Assembly (NCBI GenBank): GCA_026119935.1
Contig: JALRMH010000021.1
Coordinates: forward strand, 124,001 to 188,000
Source: Endothia cerciana
Lineage: Eukaryota > Ascomycota > Sordariomycetes > Diaporthales > Cryphonectriaceae
DNA length: 64,000 bases
Reading direction: 5' to 3'
Both the position numbers and the translations under genes were made by a program. The notes beneath the pieces were generated by a model. The model ran no database searches. It was given only the letters and a program-made list of their open reading frames with translations, and was not told the DNA's origin. The stretch's first letter is position 1. The number at the start of each line of letters is the position of its first letter. Of this stretch, positions 47,911-59,022 are shown in pieces.

Positions 47911-48025
47911 CTTGACTATATTATATACAGCGCCGGCGGGGGCCCCTCAAACACCGGACTGGGAGTTCCCCTGACGAAGAACGGGGTTATAACTTTCAAG
48001 CGCACGGCTGTTTCCAATAAATTGC

Positions 48026-48115
48026 GGTTGCGTAGTGTAATGGTTATCACATTGGATTCTGACCTTCTAACTCATTGTCCTTCCAATAATCTGAGTTCGA
48101 TTCTCAGCGCGACCT
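48026..48115 (+). tRNA. tRNA-Gln(CUG) with 18-nt intron
   Basis: Acceptor stem GGTTGCG pairs with CGCGACC (one G-T pair), discriminator T. The D arm is TAGTGTAATGGTTATCAC. Anticodon stem TTGGA/TCCAA has the loop TT-CTG-A-T, with the anticodon at 48059-48061. The 18-nt intron at 48063-48080 sits one base 3' of the anticodon, the standard position. T arm is CTGAG-TTCGATT-CTCAG. The A box (D arm) and B box (T arm) form the internal pol III promoter. CCA is not encoded. Confidence 0.93.
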
Positions 48116-48128
48116 TTCGCTATAATCG

Positions 48129-48134
48129 TTTTTT
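48129..48134 (+). terminator. RNA polymerase III terminator
   Basis: Run of six T on the coding strand, 14 bases after the tRNA 3' end. Confidence 0.8.
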
Positions 48135-48372
48135 CTTACTTGGTGATTTTTTTCTCCCCCTTCTATAAGAATAGGAGTGGAATCGCAGGTTTGTGCAGTG
48201 CTTTGTCTCAGTGTCTGTAGCGGCCCTTATTAGCATCAGGGGGCCGGGTACGTTGTGCTTCGGCGGAGGTCGTCTTAACAGCTATCCCCAGTCCTCACTT
48301 CCACGCTTCACATGCTTGGCCAGCTGCCTCAGATCCTCATCGTGCTCCAGCAGACATGGCGACGACTTCTGA

Positions 48373-48380
48373 TATATAAG
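48373..48380 (+). promoter_or_regulatory. TATA box of the GH18 gene
   Basis: TATATAAG about 165 bp before the chosen start codon, followed by a pyrimidine-rich leader. It lies downstream of the in-frame ATG at 48312 and so argues against that ATG as the start. Confidence 0.55.
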
Positions 48381-48545
48381 ACCCTATTCCTTCTCAATCC
48401 GTCTTACTTCCTCCGGCGTCTCGTCTGGCCGCGGTCGCACCCCCGCTTCTTCCCAGACGCGATCCCTCGATCCCAATCTCCATCTCAGGCCCGCCCTCGC
48501 CATCAGCCTCACCTCGCCGACGCCGACGCATCAGCGGATCTCAAG

Positions 48546-49753
48546 ATGGCACCCCTCCCCGTCCCCGGCCTCCCCAGGCTCGTCATCTACTTCCAGTCCC
48601 ACCACCACCCCGACGGCAGCCCCGTCTCCCTCCTGCCCCTCCTCCAGCAGCCGGGGATCCGCCTGACCCACCTCAACATCGCCGCCTTCCACATCAACCG
48701 CAGGCCCGACCCGTCGCAGATCATCACGCTCAACGACAACGTGCCCGGCCACCCGTCCTTCGCCACGCTCTGGGCCGAGGCCCGCGTCCTGCAGGCCGCG
48801 GGCGTCAAGGTCATGGGGATGCTCGGCGGCGCGGCCAAGGGCGCCTTCGCCAGGGACACCCTGGACAGCGGGGACGGGCCGACCTTCGAGAGGTACTACG
48901 GCGCGGTGCGGGACGTGGTGCGGGAGCGGGGCCTGGACGGGCTCGACCTGGACGTCGAGGAGGAGTTCAGCCTCGGCGGCGTCGTGAGGCTGATCGACCG
49001 CCTCAGGGCCGACTTCGGGGAGGCCTTTGTCATCAGCCTGGCCCCGGTCGCCCCGGCGCTGCTGGACGTGCGGCGGAACCTGAGCGGGTTCGACTACGAG
49101 GCGCTGGAGGTCATGAGGGGGAGGGATATCGCGTTCTACAACTGCCAGTTCTGTGAGTGTTTCCTCCCGGGTTCCCCCCCCCCCCCCTCCTCTCTCTCTC
49201 TTCTAGTGTCGTGGGCCGTTTGCACCACGGTCCGGCCTGAGGGACGGGCGCCTTACCGGGAACGACGGAGGTCTGCACCCAGCTGACCCGGTTTCTCCCA
49301 GACTGCGGGTGGGGGGACTGTAGCAACCCCATCCTCTACGAGATGATGCTCATGAAGGGCTGGGCCCCCGAGAAGGTCGTCGTGGGGCTCGTCACGAACC
49401 CCGCCAACGGCTCCGGCTTCATCCCCTTCGGCGTCCTGGCCACCGTGGTCCCGCTGATGGTGGGCCAGCACAAGCGCTTCGGGGGCATCATGGGCTGGGA
49501 GTACTTCAACGGCCTGCCGGGCGGGCGCGAGCGGCCCTGGGAGTGGGCGCAGTGCATGACGAGGATCATGGGGGCGGACCAGACCACGGCGCCCCGGGTG
49601 GTCATGCCCGTGGGCAGGATCGAGGTGCCGCCCGCCGCCGGGGGGGAGGGACCGGCCGGCGGGGCGGATGCGGACGGGGAGGAGGGCGGGGAGGAGGAGG
49701 CGCCGCTGCCGGACGCTTTCGAGTACCACTCGGACGGTCTCGGGGAGGACTGA
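48546..49753 (+). CDS. GH18 chitinase-like glycoside hydrolase, intracellular type
   Basis: Exons 48546-49152 and 49302-49753 give 352 residues. A GH18 TIM barrel is indicated by the active-site strand DGLDLDVE at 131-138, with the catalytic acid Glu138 intact. Further barrel strands are LVIYFQSHH, LTHLNIAAFHI, VKVMGMLGG, FVISLAPVAP, IAFYNCQFYCGWGD and GIMGWEYFN. No signal peptide is seen, so it is probably intracellular, as in the small fungal GH18 group close to cytosolic endo-beta-N-acetylglucosaminidases. The substrate (chitin oligomers or N-glycan cores) cannot be decided from sequence. The C-terminal 50 residues are Gly/Glu-rich and unconserved. The intron has a C14 tract. An upstream in-frame ATG at 48312 was rejected because a TATA box follows it. 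Confidence 0.85.
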
Positions 49754-52700
49754 AGAGGTAGCACACAGGGGCGGGAGCGGCAGGAGCAGGTAGAATGCCC
49801 ATCCGCTGCGGCATGCGGGGGATCCCATCCCCACGGCGTTCCCAAGGGGCGAGAGCAACACGACGGGACGGTCTAGACGGCATCGCGGCCCGCATCATAG
49901 AATAGCATGGGCGGCATCGGCAGCACGGCCAAAGACCGGGATGCACAGTAGAGAGTGTCATTGGTCTGGGGACACACTTGGAGCTAATTATTACGAAAGG
50001 GCGTCTGAAGGCCTGAATCTCGTGTGTCTTGTGCTAGAGACGCGCCAGGGCGGGGAAGGTCGTGAACACGAGCCTGGCGGACGCCCATGCCGGGTCTGAA
50101 TGCCCGTATAGTATGACCTCACGGCGTCTGGCTTTCAGCCGTCTGGAGACACGTCCGATGGTGCACCACCGCGAGGCGGAGATACCCGGACCCTGGATGG
50201 CTTGGCCCTTTCGGACGTCAGCAGGGCGGTAAGCCTGCCTGGGGCGGAGCACCGGATACCTCCCCCCTCCTCACCGACAGCGCGGTTTTTGAGACCAGCT
50301 CAACAAGAGGCGCTCTTCCGCGCTACTAAGAAACACCCCCTCAAGCCTCAGCTTGGGGTGGCTCGACCCGAAGACGCTGCACAGCCTCCTGGTAACACGA
50401 GGGGCGTGTTGGGGGGGGGGGGGTGGGTGGGAACTACCGGCCGCATCGAGGTGGGAGTGGTGGGTTACGCTGAGCTCGGCACGAGGGCATGGCGGCGGCA
50501 AGCCCCTCAGCACTGTAATCCGTGAACCATGAGATGAGGAGGACGGCGCCCGGGGGGAGGGGGTGTCTGCTTTTTTAGGGCCCCAATGTGAGGTCCAGTA
50601 ACATCGGACGAACATGTCGTTCCCTGGCAGGTTGACGTGGGGGATGAATACCGCCGCTTTGGATACATACTAGAACCCAACCAATCCGGGAACACATACT
50701 CCAATGTGGTTTTGAAATACAGGTTTTGGTTTTTTTTTCCCCCGACCAGGATATGGCGCGCGGACACAGCATCGGCAACAACAATAATCAAGAATGCCGT
50801 TGAAGGACATGTCTCGCCCGCCCTGCCGACGCGACTTCATGACAAGGCTTGTTTATGTTTAGTAAGAGGCCCGAAAAAAATGGCGACGCAGCAGCAGCCG
50901 TGGGATAATGACTCTCCTCTCCTTCTGGCAATTCCGGCGGTGTGAGACGCCGCTGCAGATGACAAATTTGGGGCATGGGGGTTTCAGCATGCTAGGTCCT
51001 TCGAGAAGGCTCTCGTAATACGGGGACTTGGCTCGGTGATGGCTGTGGCTGCGTCAGCGTCGTGCACTCCTTCGTAGGAGATCCAAAGACGGGAAGACGC
51101 GGCGATGGATGACCGTACCACCCGGCTGAACACTCGGTGAGGACTGCGGCCTGACCAGTCAGGGTGCTTGGCGCTGCAGCAGAACGGACATATCTGCGCA
51201 ATATCGTCACTGTAGGCACGTGTTTTAAGAAAGGAGACGGCCGGCGTGTGGTTTGCGTGATGACTCCCCGCGCAGGCCACCTCACCGGGAGGCAGAGTTG
51301 ACGGATATTGGCCGAGGTGGCCGTCCAGGGCACGTCTTCCCCGAATGACGTGTTCGCCGAATGGATGCATTAGGCAGAGGCGAAGACGGGGAAGCCCTCG
51401 ACGCCTGACGGGGACCCCTCGCAGAGCCTCAGGAACTGCAATACCAGGTCCGCAGCCTAGCCAGCCCTCGAGGTTGACCCGAGCCGATGACATGCATCAG
51501 CCCTGGCTGGCTCTGTGCCAGCTCAGCCCGCCGGAGACAGTAGGAGGGCGAGACGATCTGATCCTTTCCGCGGTGGAGAGGCGTTCCTGAGATCTCGACC
51601 CCGGCCAGGCACGGGGCCCGTAGGGCTGCATCTGCTGCAGTCATCGTACGAGTGTCCTCGAGGGAAGAAGGGCGCCGAGTGCGACGTGCAGAGGTGACAC
51701 AGCAGCAGAGCCCGGATCAGCCAAGACCCGCCCGCTGGCACTGTGCATGACTGACGTCGCCGGTGTTCAATGTTGCGGTGAAGGGGGTTCGTGAGCGGGA
51801 GGGGCAGCTGGCTATTACTGTACCTGCTGCGCAGAGGCGGAGTCGCAGGCCTTCCCAGGCCCCCCGTGTCGACGCAAGGCTCTGTGTAAGCGAGCCCCGA
51901 ACCACGACGGGCACCACGATGGAGACGGCGGCGGGAGGGGGCGGGGAAAAGCCGTATACAGCTACCGAGCCAGAACCAACAGTTCTCCGGGACGATCCGG
52001 CGCCCCATGTGTCCTTGTGCCTTTTGATGCCGTCAGACGCAACAAAGCTGTAATAAGACGTGGACCGGCGGCGAGGCCGTGATCTGCACGGACGCCGTAA
52101 GGCAGCACCTATGGTTGTACTCTTCTGTGCAGGGCCACAGCACATGGCATCTGTGACTCTTTTCGGCGGTGACTGTTCTGACGTGCATGATTGGGGGGGC
52201 TTGGTATAACTTCCTGTCTGGGAACGATCCTGCTGGCAAAAAACGGAACCGTGCATGCTGCGCGGGGCTTAGATAATGTATTCATTTTGTATAGTCTTGC
52301 TGCACCGCCGATCGGGATTAGGAATAGAGGCTCTTCGGATGTCTCGGTGTGAGGCTCCATGGAAGCCTGAGGAAGGGCGTGGGCGACGGTCCGGAGCTCG
52401 CGAGAACTGTCAGCACGAGGACGTGGAGCCCCGGAGGCCAGGGCCACCGGAGAGGCTCGACTCGACTTGACACCTAGAGGCTATTACAGAATCCCTCGAG
52501 TATGTCTGGAAGGAGCTGCACGATCCTTAGGTGCCCCGGGGCGATGCAACGATATACATTGCGACCCACCCAGCTGGATGGTATAATCTCGAAGGCCCAA
52601 TCCTGCAGCAACTATAGTCGTGCGCTCACTGGCCCGAGCCCAGCAAAAGGACCCTCGTACAAGAGATGATTTTGCAAAGCTGCGGCAGGGGGGGCTTCAG

Positions 52701-53453
52701 CCCTACGAGCGGCGATCTCGCGCGCCGTGGCTGTCAGGGTGGGACGGCAACCTCGCATTCTGAACCCCTTGGGGCCCCCAATTTTAGAAGCTGGACGCGG
52801 GGCCCTTCTCATGCGGCTGGCTCGGGCCCAACCAAACTTTTGAGTGCGAGTGCAGCGTATCCTTCCTGATACCCCCGTACCAGCCTTGCGGTCCCAAGCC
52901 ATATTGCTTTGTCAACGCCGTGGGGGTTCTTTTTGGCCCCAGTGGCACCCCGAAACGTGGGTCTGATACCACATGGCGAGCAGGGGTGGCGATCCTGCTC
53001 TCAGACGGCACGGCAAATCAGGCGTCGGCGTAGGAAGGCTCATACCCTAGAATCCTTAGTATGTCATCCCCCTTCGCCGGGGAGGCTGAGTGTGTGCCTG
53101 ACGGTAGAAAATTGTGTGAGTCAACTGCCTCGTAAGAGGACCCGCTGCGATTTGGCGCCTTAGGATTGGCGTTGGTCGGAAGCGAGGAGGATGAGGCTGA
53201 CGTGCCGGGTCAGAAGGGTAGAGTTTGCCTAGTAGCCACAGGCTCCAAGCCGCCAGGCAATATGACTTCAGAATCTCCTCTCTCAAGTATATAAGGCCAT
53301 GACGCCTCCTGCCTTGATTTCCAGTCCTCCCATTCTCATCACCAGCACCAACAGCCTCAACAAGGAAGCCAGATATCCAAGCATTCTTCAAGCTCACCAA
53401 CGCTACCGCACAACCACACACCGACTCCCACAGCCACCAAACCAACAATCACA
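49754..53453. other. 3.7-kb gene desert
   Basis: No conserved reading frame on either strand between the GH18 gene and the repeat-protein gene. A G13 tract is at 50411-50423. The last 170 bp hold the TATA box and leader of the repeat-protein gene. Nothing else could be supported. Confidence 0.45.
53288..53295 (+). promoter_or_regulatory. TATA box of the repeat-protein gene
   Basis: TATATAAG 166 bp before the start codon. It is followed by a C/A/T-rich, G-poor leader of about 130 bases typical of strongly expressed fungal genes. Confidence 0.65.
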
Positions 53454-53699
53454 ATGGCCGTCTACAGCACCAGCTTTGCCACCGAGCGTCCTATGCTCTA
53501 CGGACGTAGCGGCTATAACAACAAGCCCTCTGGTGGCAACGATGACGACTCCAAGAACCAGGGCCGAAGCGGCTACAACTCCAAGCCCAACGGGGGCGAC
53601 GACGATGATGACAAGAACCGTGGAAGGAGTGGCTACAACTCCAGGCCCGATGGTTCTGACGACGACAAGGACAAGAAGAGGTCGTTCAACTTCGCCTAA
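53454..53699 (+). CDS. 81-residue protein with three 20-residue GRSGYN repeats
   Basis: Intronless small gene of unknown function. After a 16-residue head (MAVYSTSFATERPMLY) come three uninterrupted 20-residue units at 17-36, 37-56 and 57-76. Each begins GRSGYN, continues (N/S)(K/R)P, then a Gly/Asn/Asp-rich acidic run and a basic end. The tail is SFNFA. There is no signal peptide, membrane segment or cysteine, so it should be soluble and disordered. Evidence that it is real: exact repeat periodicity, a TATA box, a G-poor leader, a near-ideal start context (AATCACAATGGCC) and isolation in a desert. The dibasic ends recall repeat-type peptide precursors, but the missing signal peptide and lack of processing-enzyme neighbours argue against that. 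A hydrophilin-like or stress role is speculation. Confidence 0.75.
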   Translation: MAVYSTSFATERPMLYGRSGYNNKPSGGNDDDSKNQGRSGYNSKPNGGDDDDDKNRGRSGYNSRPDGSDDDKDKKRSFNFA

Positions 53700-54191
53700 G
53701 CCCATCGTCAACGACTTGGGCTGACATCTCGCCACTCCACCGTGGCGACTCATCACCACGGCCCGTGCCGGGTCTCCGGCATGTGGCCTCTTGTACAAAA
53801 CACACCCAATAGAGATAGAGGGCTCAGGCTAGAATCGGCGTTCGGTTGTCACCTCACCTCACCATCTTCCCCACGACCTGACTGGCAACGGTCGGGTCTC
53901 ATACCGAAACACCCTTGTCACTACACTGATTTTTCCTGGAGGTCGTCCGGAGGCGAGAAGGTTCGGAAGGATCGGGTTGGCCCTTGACGACCATCTCATT
54001 AGAAGTAGACGAGATCGCGGCTGCAAAGCCGAACCATGTATACCATTCTATAAATAGAAGGGGGTGGAGTCCATAAGTGGAGTCGGGTGGTGATTATCCA
54101 CAGCTCGTTCGTTACCGGGAGTTCGACGGCATAGGGCTGAGGACTAGGATAAGAGATAGATCAGACCACAGCAATGTCCCAAATTTTAGTC
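53700..54191. other. intergenic, convergent 3' ends
   Basis: 490 bp between the repeat-protein stop and the MSS1 stop. No feature was seen. Confidence 0.5.
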
Positions 54192-56023
54192 TCATTTTCC
54201 TACACAGAACCTGCAATCCACTTGTTAGTCCTTCAGCTTCGTTAAAGACGGGGGGCCATGGTGCAATACTTCTCAAAGATCACCCCCAGGACCTCCTCGA
54301 TGTCACCAGCTTCGCCGCGGCCGGTGATCCGTGCCAAGCAGTTGCCTGCGTGGCGGAGGTGCTCGGCTGCCAACACGACATCTGGTTCAGCACCTGCATG
54401 CTCAGCTCCAGCATCCTTGTCTGCGGCTTCTCTCATGAAATCTTCGAGATGCTCTCTGCATTGCGCCAAGAGCTGCCGCTGCCTCTCCGTGCCGCCCAGC
54501 AGTTCCTGCATTTCTTCCGGTAGGGAGGTGAGACTCTCAAAGGAGTGGAGAAGCTTCTGCGTCAGGTTGTGGATACCACCAGGGTCCTTTCGTGCGGACG
54601 CAGACGACGCTTCGGCCTCTTTGCAAGAGATTATAAGGCTTGCATCCACGCCAGGGATCTCGTCAAGGACGGCAGACTTGAATCTGCTGAGTAGATTGTC
54701 CAGAGTCGACCGGTCCACGGAGTCGTATTTGTTGACAACGATGATGCGCTGTTCCGCTCTCGCAGCTATTTCCAGCGTCTCGATATCGTAGTTGATAAAG
54801 GCATCGCCAGTGCCATCCTCCTCAACAGAAGCCAAGGCGATGATCACATCTGAGCTTAGAGCCTTGAGCCTTGCTCTCTTGATGCCTTCCTCCTCGATTG
54901 CGCCGATAGCCCCGTCACTTTCCAGAGCACGAGTCCTGATGCCGGCCGTATCGGCAAAGGTGCACAGATATCCTCCAATGTCGAGACTGGCTTCGACGAT
55001 ATCTCTCGTCGTGCCAGCCTCTCGAGACACGATGGATGCCTCTCGACCCACGATGAGATTCATCAATGAACTCTTGCCCACATTCGGGGGGCCTAGCAGC
55101 GCGATCCTGATACCGTTCTTGAGCAACTCGGTCCTCTGGCCCGCGAGCTGATGCTGGTCTATCGACCGCAGTATTTGCTGCACCAGGGCTGTGACGTTCC
55201 GCAGAAGCTCACGCGGCGACTCGTCGAAGTGCTGATCTTCAGAGAAGTCGATCAGCGCCTCGATCTCGCCGCGTGCGAGGAGCAAACCCGAGCGCCAGGC
55301 ATCGTACGTCTGGCCTCGTAGCCCGGAGTTACCACGCACAGCGGCGCGCCGCTGTTGTTCTGTCTCTGCGTCCAGGACATCGCTCAGGGACTCCACCTGG
55401 GATAGATCCAGCCGGCCGTTGAGAAAGGCGCGCTTGGTGAATTCGCCTGGCTCGGCGTAGCGGATGGCCTGCGTCTCAGTGGCACTCGCGCACCGCGGTA
55501 TGGCGCCTAGCACTGCCTTCACGGTCGCAGGACCGCCGTGTACGTGCAGCTCCAGGATGTCCTCACCAGTGACCGTCTTGGGAGCCGTAAGGTACAGGGC
55601 CACAGCTTCGGAATCCAGGATGTGGGCCTTGTCTGGCTGCTCAGGATCATAGAGCGTCCTCACCGCCGCATATCTTGGTTTTGGGAGTTGCGTCCCGGGG
55701 CAGAGGCTCTTGTAGACGGTCGTGCACGCAGGTCCTGACACGCGAACGACGGCGATGCCAGCCCTGCCCTGAGCAGACGACAAGGCGTATATGGTGTCAT
55801 TCTTCGAGGGCCCGGTTATCACATTGAGACTATGCCTGCTCTGCCCGTTGTGGAATGCGGAGACCTGCGTAGGTATCAGAGCACCTGTGTAGGTATCCTG
55901 TCTTCCGGACACTGTAAGCCGTGGACAGAACGCCACGACCTTGCGTGCAAGCGGTGGTAGACTCGAAGTGACGGCCGGTGAAGTTTGGCGAGCTCGAGAC
56001 ACCATCCGAGCACTCCAGAACAT
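54192..56023 (-). CDS. MSS1: mitochondrial tRNA-modification GTPase MSS1 (MnmE/GTPBP3)
   Basis: With MTO1 it installs the C5 substituent on the wobble uridine of mitochondrial tRNAs. Exons on the minus strand 56023-54270 and 54210-54192 give 590 residues. The N terminus MFWSARMVSRARQ is basic and amphipathic, a plausible mitochondrial presequence. The MnmE N-terminal domain contains TIYALSSAQGRAGIAVVRVSG. Helical-domain motifs include ELHVHGGPATVKAVL and GEFTKRAFLNGRLDL. The G domain has GPPNVGKSS (about 309-317), AGTTRD, DTAG and NKYD. The family C-terminal motif FCVGK, with the catalytic Cys, lies on a 19-nt last exon behind a 59-nt intron with an ACTAAC branch point; without it the frame ends in unrelated residues. 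An in-frame ATG at 56122 is an alternative start. Confidence 0.93.
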
Positions 56024-56294
56024 TGACGGGTCGTATGTGTCGATTGGCTGTTCATGAAGTCCTGGGGAATGGGAGCAGGTGTCGGCGCTGTGTATACATA
56101 GTACAGAGCTGCCGTGCTCCACTGAAAAGACGTTGCAAATCGCAGCGCAGGGATTTGCAGGCGGGCTGCGCTATCGATAACCCTCCTGGAAAACAGGGGT
56201 CAGAAGATTTTATTTTCTGAAGGACCTCGCCAAGTCCATCCCGCCTTCTCTTCTGCAATAAGATCTCCCGTCCAATTCGCAACTTCTGCCCGCA
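56024..56294. promoter_or_regulatory. shared divergent promoter, MSS1/MAK16
   Basis: Only 271 bp separate the two start codons (172 bp if MSS1 starts at 56122), so the genes must share regulatory DNA. Both act in RNA and translation functions, one mitochondrial and one nucleolar. Confidence 0.65.
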
Positions 56295-57556
56295 ATGGCT
56301 TCCGACGAGATCGTCTGGTATGTTTTGCATATAGGGAAACATCTGAGAATGATCGTTACTGACGATTTCCAGGCAATATATCAACCAGAACTTCTGCGCG
56401 TTCAAGATACGGTTCGCACCGAGCACTTGCCCTTGATTCCGCGACTACAGCTGACGGCGACTTGCTTGAAGGACGCCAAACAATCAGAAGCAGACCAACT
56501 TCTGCCGGAACGAGTACAATGTGTATGTCTGGGCCAGTGAACACATGATCGGAAGTGCGGCTGCTGACTTGCGATCTTCAGCACCGGTCTCTGCAACCGA
56601 CAGTCCTGCCCGTTGGCGAACAGCAGATATGCCTCCGTCCGGCCGCATCCCGACAAGCCAAACGTCCTCTACCTCTACATGAAGACGGTTGAGCGAGCAC
56701 ATCTGCCGAATCGCATGTGGGAGAAGATAAAGCTGCCGTCGAATTACCAGAAGGCATTGGCGATGATAGACGAGAAGTTGATGTATGTACTACGAACTAT
56801 CTCCCCCCCCCCCCCCCGGCTGTCTACCGGCGTCGCACTGACACAAGGCACTGCAGGTACTGGCCGGAGTTCCTCAAGCACAAGGCAAAGCAACGACTCA
56901 CCCGCCTTACCCAGGTCGCGATTCGCATGCGGAAGATAGCCGCCGAGGAGGACCGCCTCGGCGAGAAACTCGTGCCCAAGCTGGCGCCCAAGGTGAAACA
57001 CCGAGAAGAGGCACGCGAGCGGAAGGCCGAGGCCGCGGCCAAGCTGGAGCGGACGATCGAGAGAGAGCTGCTCGAGAGGCTACGGCAGGGTGCCTACGGT
57101 GACCAACCCCTCAACGTGTCACAGAAAATCTGGGAGAAGGTGCTCAACGGTCTGGAGAAGGAGGGCCAGGGCGTACGTGACAAGGACCTGGACGAGGGCA
57201 TCGAGGACGAGGATGAAGAGGACGAGTCGGAGAAGGAGCTGGAGGAGGACGACGACGGCGACGAGCTGGAGGGCAATGTCGAGTACGTCAGTGACCTCGA
57301 GGAGAGCGAGGACGACATTGCCGACATAGAGGACTGGATGGCCAGTGAGGAGGATGATGACGATGAAGAGGACGATGACGAGGAAGATGACAGCGAGGAA
57401 GACAGCGAAGAAGAGGCTACGGCGAAGAAGGGCAAGGCGAAGGCCGGCGACAAACGGAAGAGAGGCCGTGTCGTGCGCATGAAGGGCCGGAAGAAGATAG
57501 AGCGCGAGATCGAGGAGGAGCCGACCCGGGAGAAACTGGTCGTGTCGGACTGGTAG
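56295..57556 (+). CDS. MAK16: nucleolar 60S biogenesis factor MAK16
   Basis: Component of early pre-60S particles. Five exons (56295-56317, 56373-56411, 56472-56522, 56582-56782, 56857-57556) give 337 residues; exons 1-3 are only 23, 39 and 51 nt. The joined N terminus reads MASDEIVWQYINQNFCAFKI, then NFCRNEYNVTGLCNRQSCPL with the conserved cysteines, then YLYMKTVERAHLP, and YWPEFLKHKAKQRLTRLTQ from exon 5. The C-terminal half is a long Asp/Glu tract (about 215-290) followed by a KR-rich nuclear/nucleolar signal, as in the family. Intron 4 carries a C15 tract. Transcribed divergently from MSS1. Confidence 0.95.
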
Positions 57557-58245
57557 AATGGTTAGGTTGAGTGCCTGTTGCTCGGCGAGGCGTTCGAAGC
57601 GGAAAAAAAAGGGCTTTATTTTGCAGCCCGAGTTAATGAAGCATCACACGGTACTATGGAGACTCACTCGTATCCAACTGAGCATTTTGGGATCGGGAGC
57701 GAGAGCTACAAGATCTCCTCCGGGTTGCTGTATACCTTAATTTCTTGTTTCGGCGGTGTGTCCCCGGCTGCATTCAGGGGCCAAGCTGTCAACCCCAAAG
57801 CCCCATCTCGGGTGGAGGGGTCACTGCTTGGGCGGTCCGTCGCTCTCAACCTGACACAAAGTAACGTCGGCCCAATGCCCGACCTCCCTAGACTTGGTCC
57901 TGTTCACTCCCAACCCACCTCCCACACAACCTGATCCGCGAAACCCTCAGGACAGACCTGCTTCCCAGATGCGATTGTAGCGGACGACCCCACCCGACAG
58001 AAAGCCCAGGGCGAGTTGCCAGATCGAATCGTCAGCCACGGTCGGCCGCTGCCGCTCCCGCTCCCGCTGACCATCCGAAAGCGACGAAACGAGACCTGAA
58101 GCAAGGCCGCGACCGCGGTCTTCAAGCGCAGAGAAGGCAGCACGACACGCACGCTCGCCGCCCTGCCATCTGACGAGTCCTCACCTCGGTACTCGATACC
58201 TGATACCTACACACATACGTACAATCTACACGCAGCGCGCCCACC
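57557..58245. other. intergenic MAK16 to MSO1
   Basis: 690 bp with the MAK16 3' end and the MSO1 promoter. No further gene was seen. Confidence 0.5.
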
Positions 58246-59022
58246 ATGTCGTGGTACTCCAACATCGCCTCGCGCGTCAACAACTCCGTCTCCAGCCTGC
58301 AGCGCACCGTCTTCAACAGCGAGGCCGACGGCGACACCGAGGACGACACCTACGTGTGCCGGGTGCTGCGCCAGCACTACACGGAGAAGGGCACCGGCTT
58401 CCCAGGCTGGCTGCCGCCGGACCCAAAGGCGCCGCCGCCCACGCCCGTCGCCGCCCAGCCCGCCGTCAACTCGCGGTACGGCAACCTGCAGCCCAGCCAG
58501 AGTGCCGGCGGGGGGCTCTCGTCGCTGTGGGACAAGAACCGCGCCGCGGGCGGGGGCGCGGCGGCGCAGGCGGGCGGCGTAAACGCCAGGAACCCGTTCG
58601 CGCAGCGCAATGCTGCCGCCTCGCCGGACCCGGGGCTGCAGGCGCGGCCGGGGCTGCCGAGCCAGAGGACGGGGAGCTACCAGACGACGGCGAGCACTGG
58701 GAGCAGCATACAGGACCGGCTGAGGGGGAGGCTCGGAGGGGGCGCGAGGACGACGAGCCCGAGCAGTGCGGGGAGCCCCTTTGCGCCGCCGCCGCCGCCG
58801 CCACCGCCGCCGCAGCAGCAGCAGCAGGGAGGCGGCAGCGGAGGAGGAAGCGGGGACTACGATCCGTACAGGACGGGCAACTATGGTAGTGCCTACTCGC
58901 CTTCCTCGCCTGGCGGCGCGGCGGCACCCCCTGCGGGATCCGGTGGGAGATACGGGGGTGGTGGTTTGCCTAGTGGACCAAGGAGGATGGGCGGCCTGCC
59001 CAGCGGGCCGAGGATGAGGTAG
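58246..59022 (+). CDS. MSO1: MSO1-like Sec1-binding exocytosis protein
   Basis: Intronless, 258 residues. The N-terminal 60 residues match the Mso1 Sec1-binding region: MSWYSNIASRVNNSVSSLQR, then SEADGDTEDDTYVCRVL and YTEKGTGFPGWLPPD. In yeast Mso1 bridges Sec1, the SNARE complex and Sec4 at sites of exocytosis. The remainder is low-complexity: Gly-rich, a run of nine prolines followed by five glutamines near 185-200, and Arg/Gly at the C terminus (GGLPSGPRRMGGLPSGPRMR). It is likely disordered, and length variation is normal for the family. The N-terminal assignment is strong; the Gly/Arg-rich end is of unknown role. Confidence 0.85.
   Translation: MSWYSNIASRVNNSVSSLQRTVFNSEADGDTEDDTYVCRVLRQHYTEKGTGFPGWLPPDPKAPPPTPVAAQPAVNSRYGNLQPSQSAGGGLSSLWDKNRAAGGGAAAQAGGVNARNPFAQRNAAASPDPGLQARPGLPSQRTGSYQTTASTGSSIQDRLRGRLGGGARTTSPSSAGSPFAPPPPPPPPPQQQQQGGGSGGGSGDYDPYRTGNYGSAYSPSSPGGAAAPPAGSGGRYGGGGLPSGPRRMGGLPSGPRMR

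Larger units (their letters stand above)
46456..48025. other. intergenic with hairpin repeats and gene relic
   Basis: 1.6 kb between the PH gene and the tRNA. It contains a (TC)n tract near 46599-46614, the tandem hairpin repeat at 47250-47415 and an A/C low-complexity block at about 47529-47623 (including C15 at 47598-47612). Interrupted coding sequence follows from 47708. These are listed separately. Confidence 0.6.
48116..48545. promoter_or_regulatory. GH18 gene upstream region
   Basis: 430 bp between the tRNA and the GH18 start, with a TATA element at 48373-48380. Confidence 0.5.

Noticed and set aside
48312..48545. 78-residue N-terminal extension of the GH18 protein
   Set aside because: In frame, but a TATA box lies downstream of that ATG and the barrel starts right after the ATG at 48546.
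53454..53699. Ribosomally made peptide precursor with Kex2-type repeats
   Set aside because: No signal peptide, no consistent KR sites between units and no tailoring-enzyme genes nearby.
56024..56122. 33-residue extension of MSS1 from the ATG at 56122
   Set aside because: The extra residues are not presequence-like, whereas the ATG at 56023 begins a basic mitochondrial presequence; not fully excluded.
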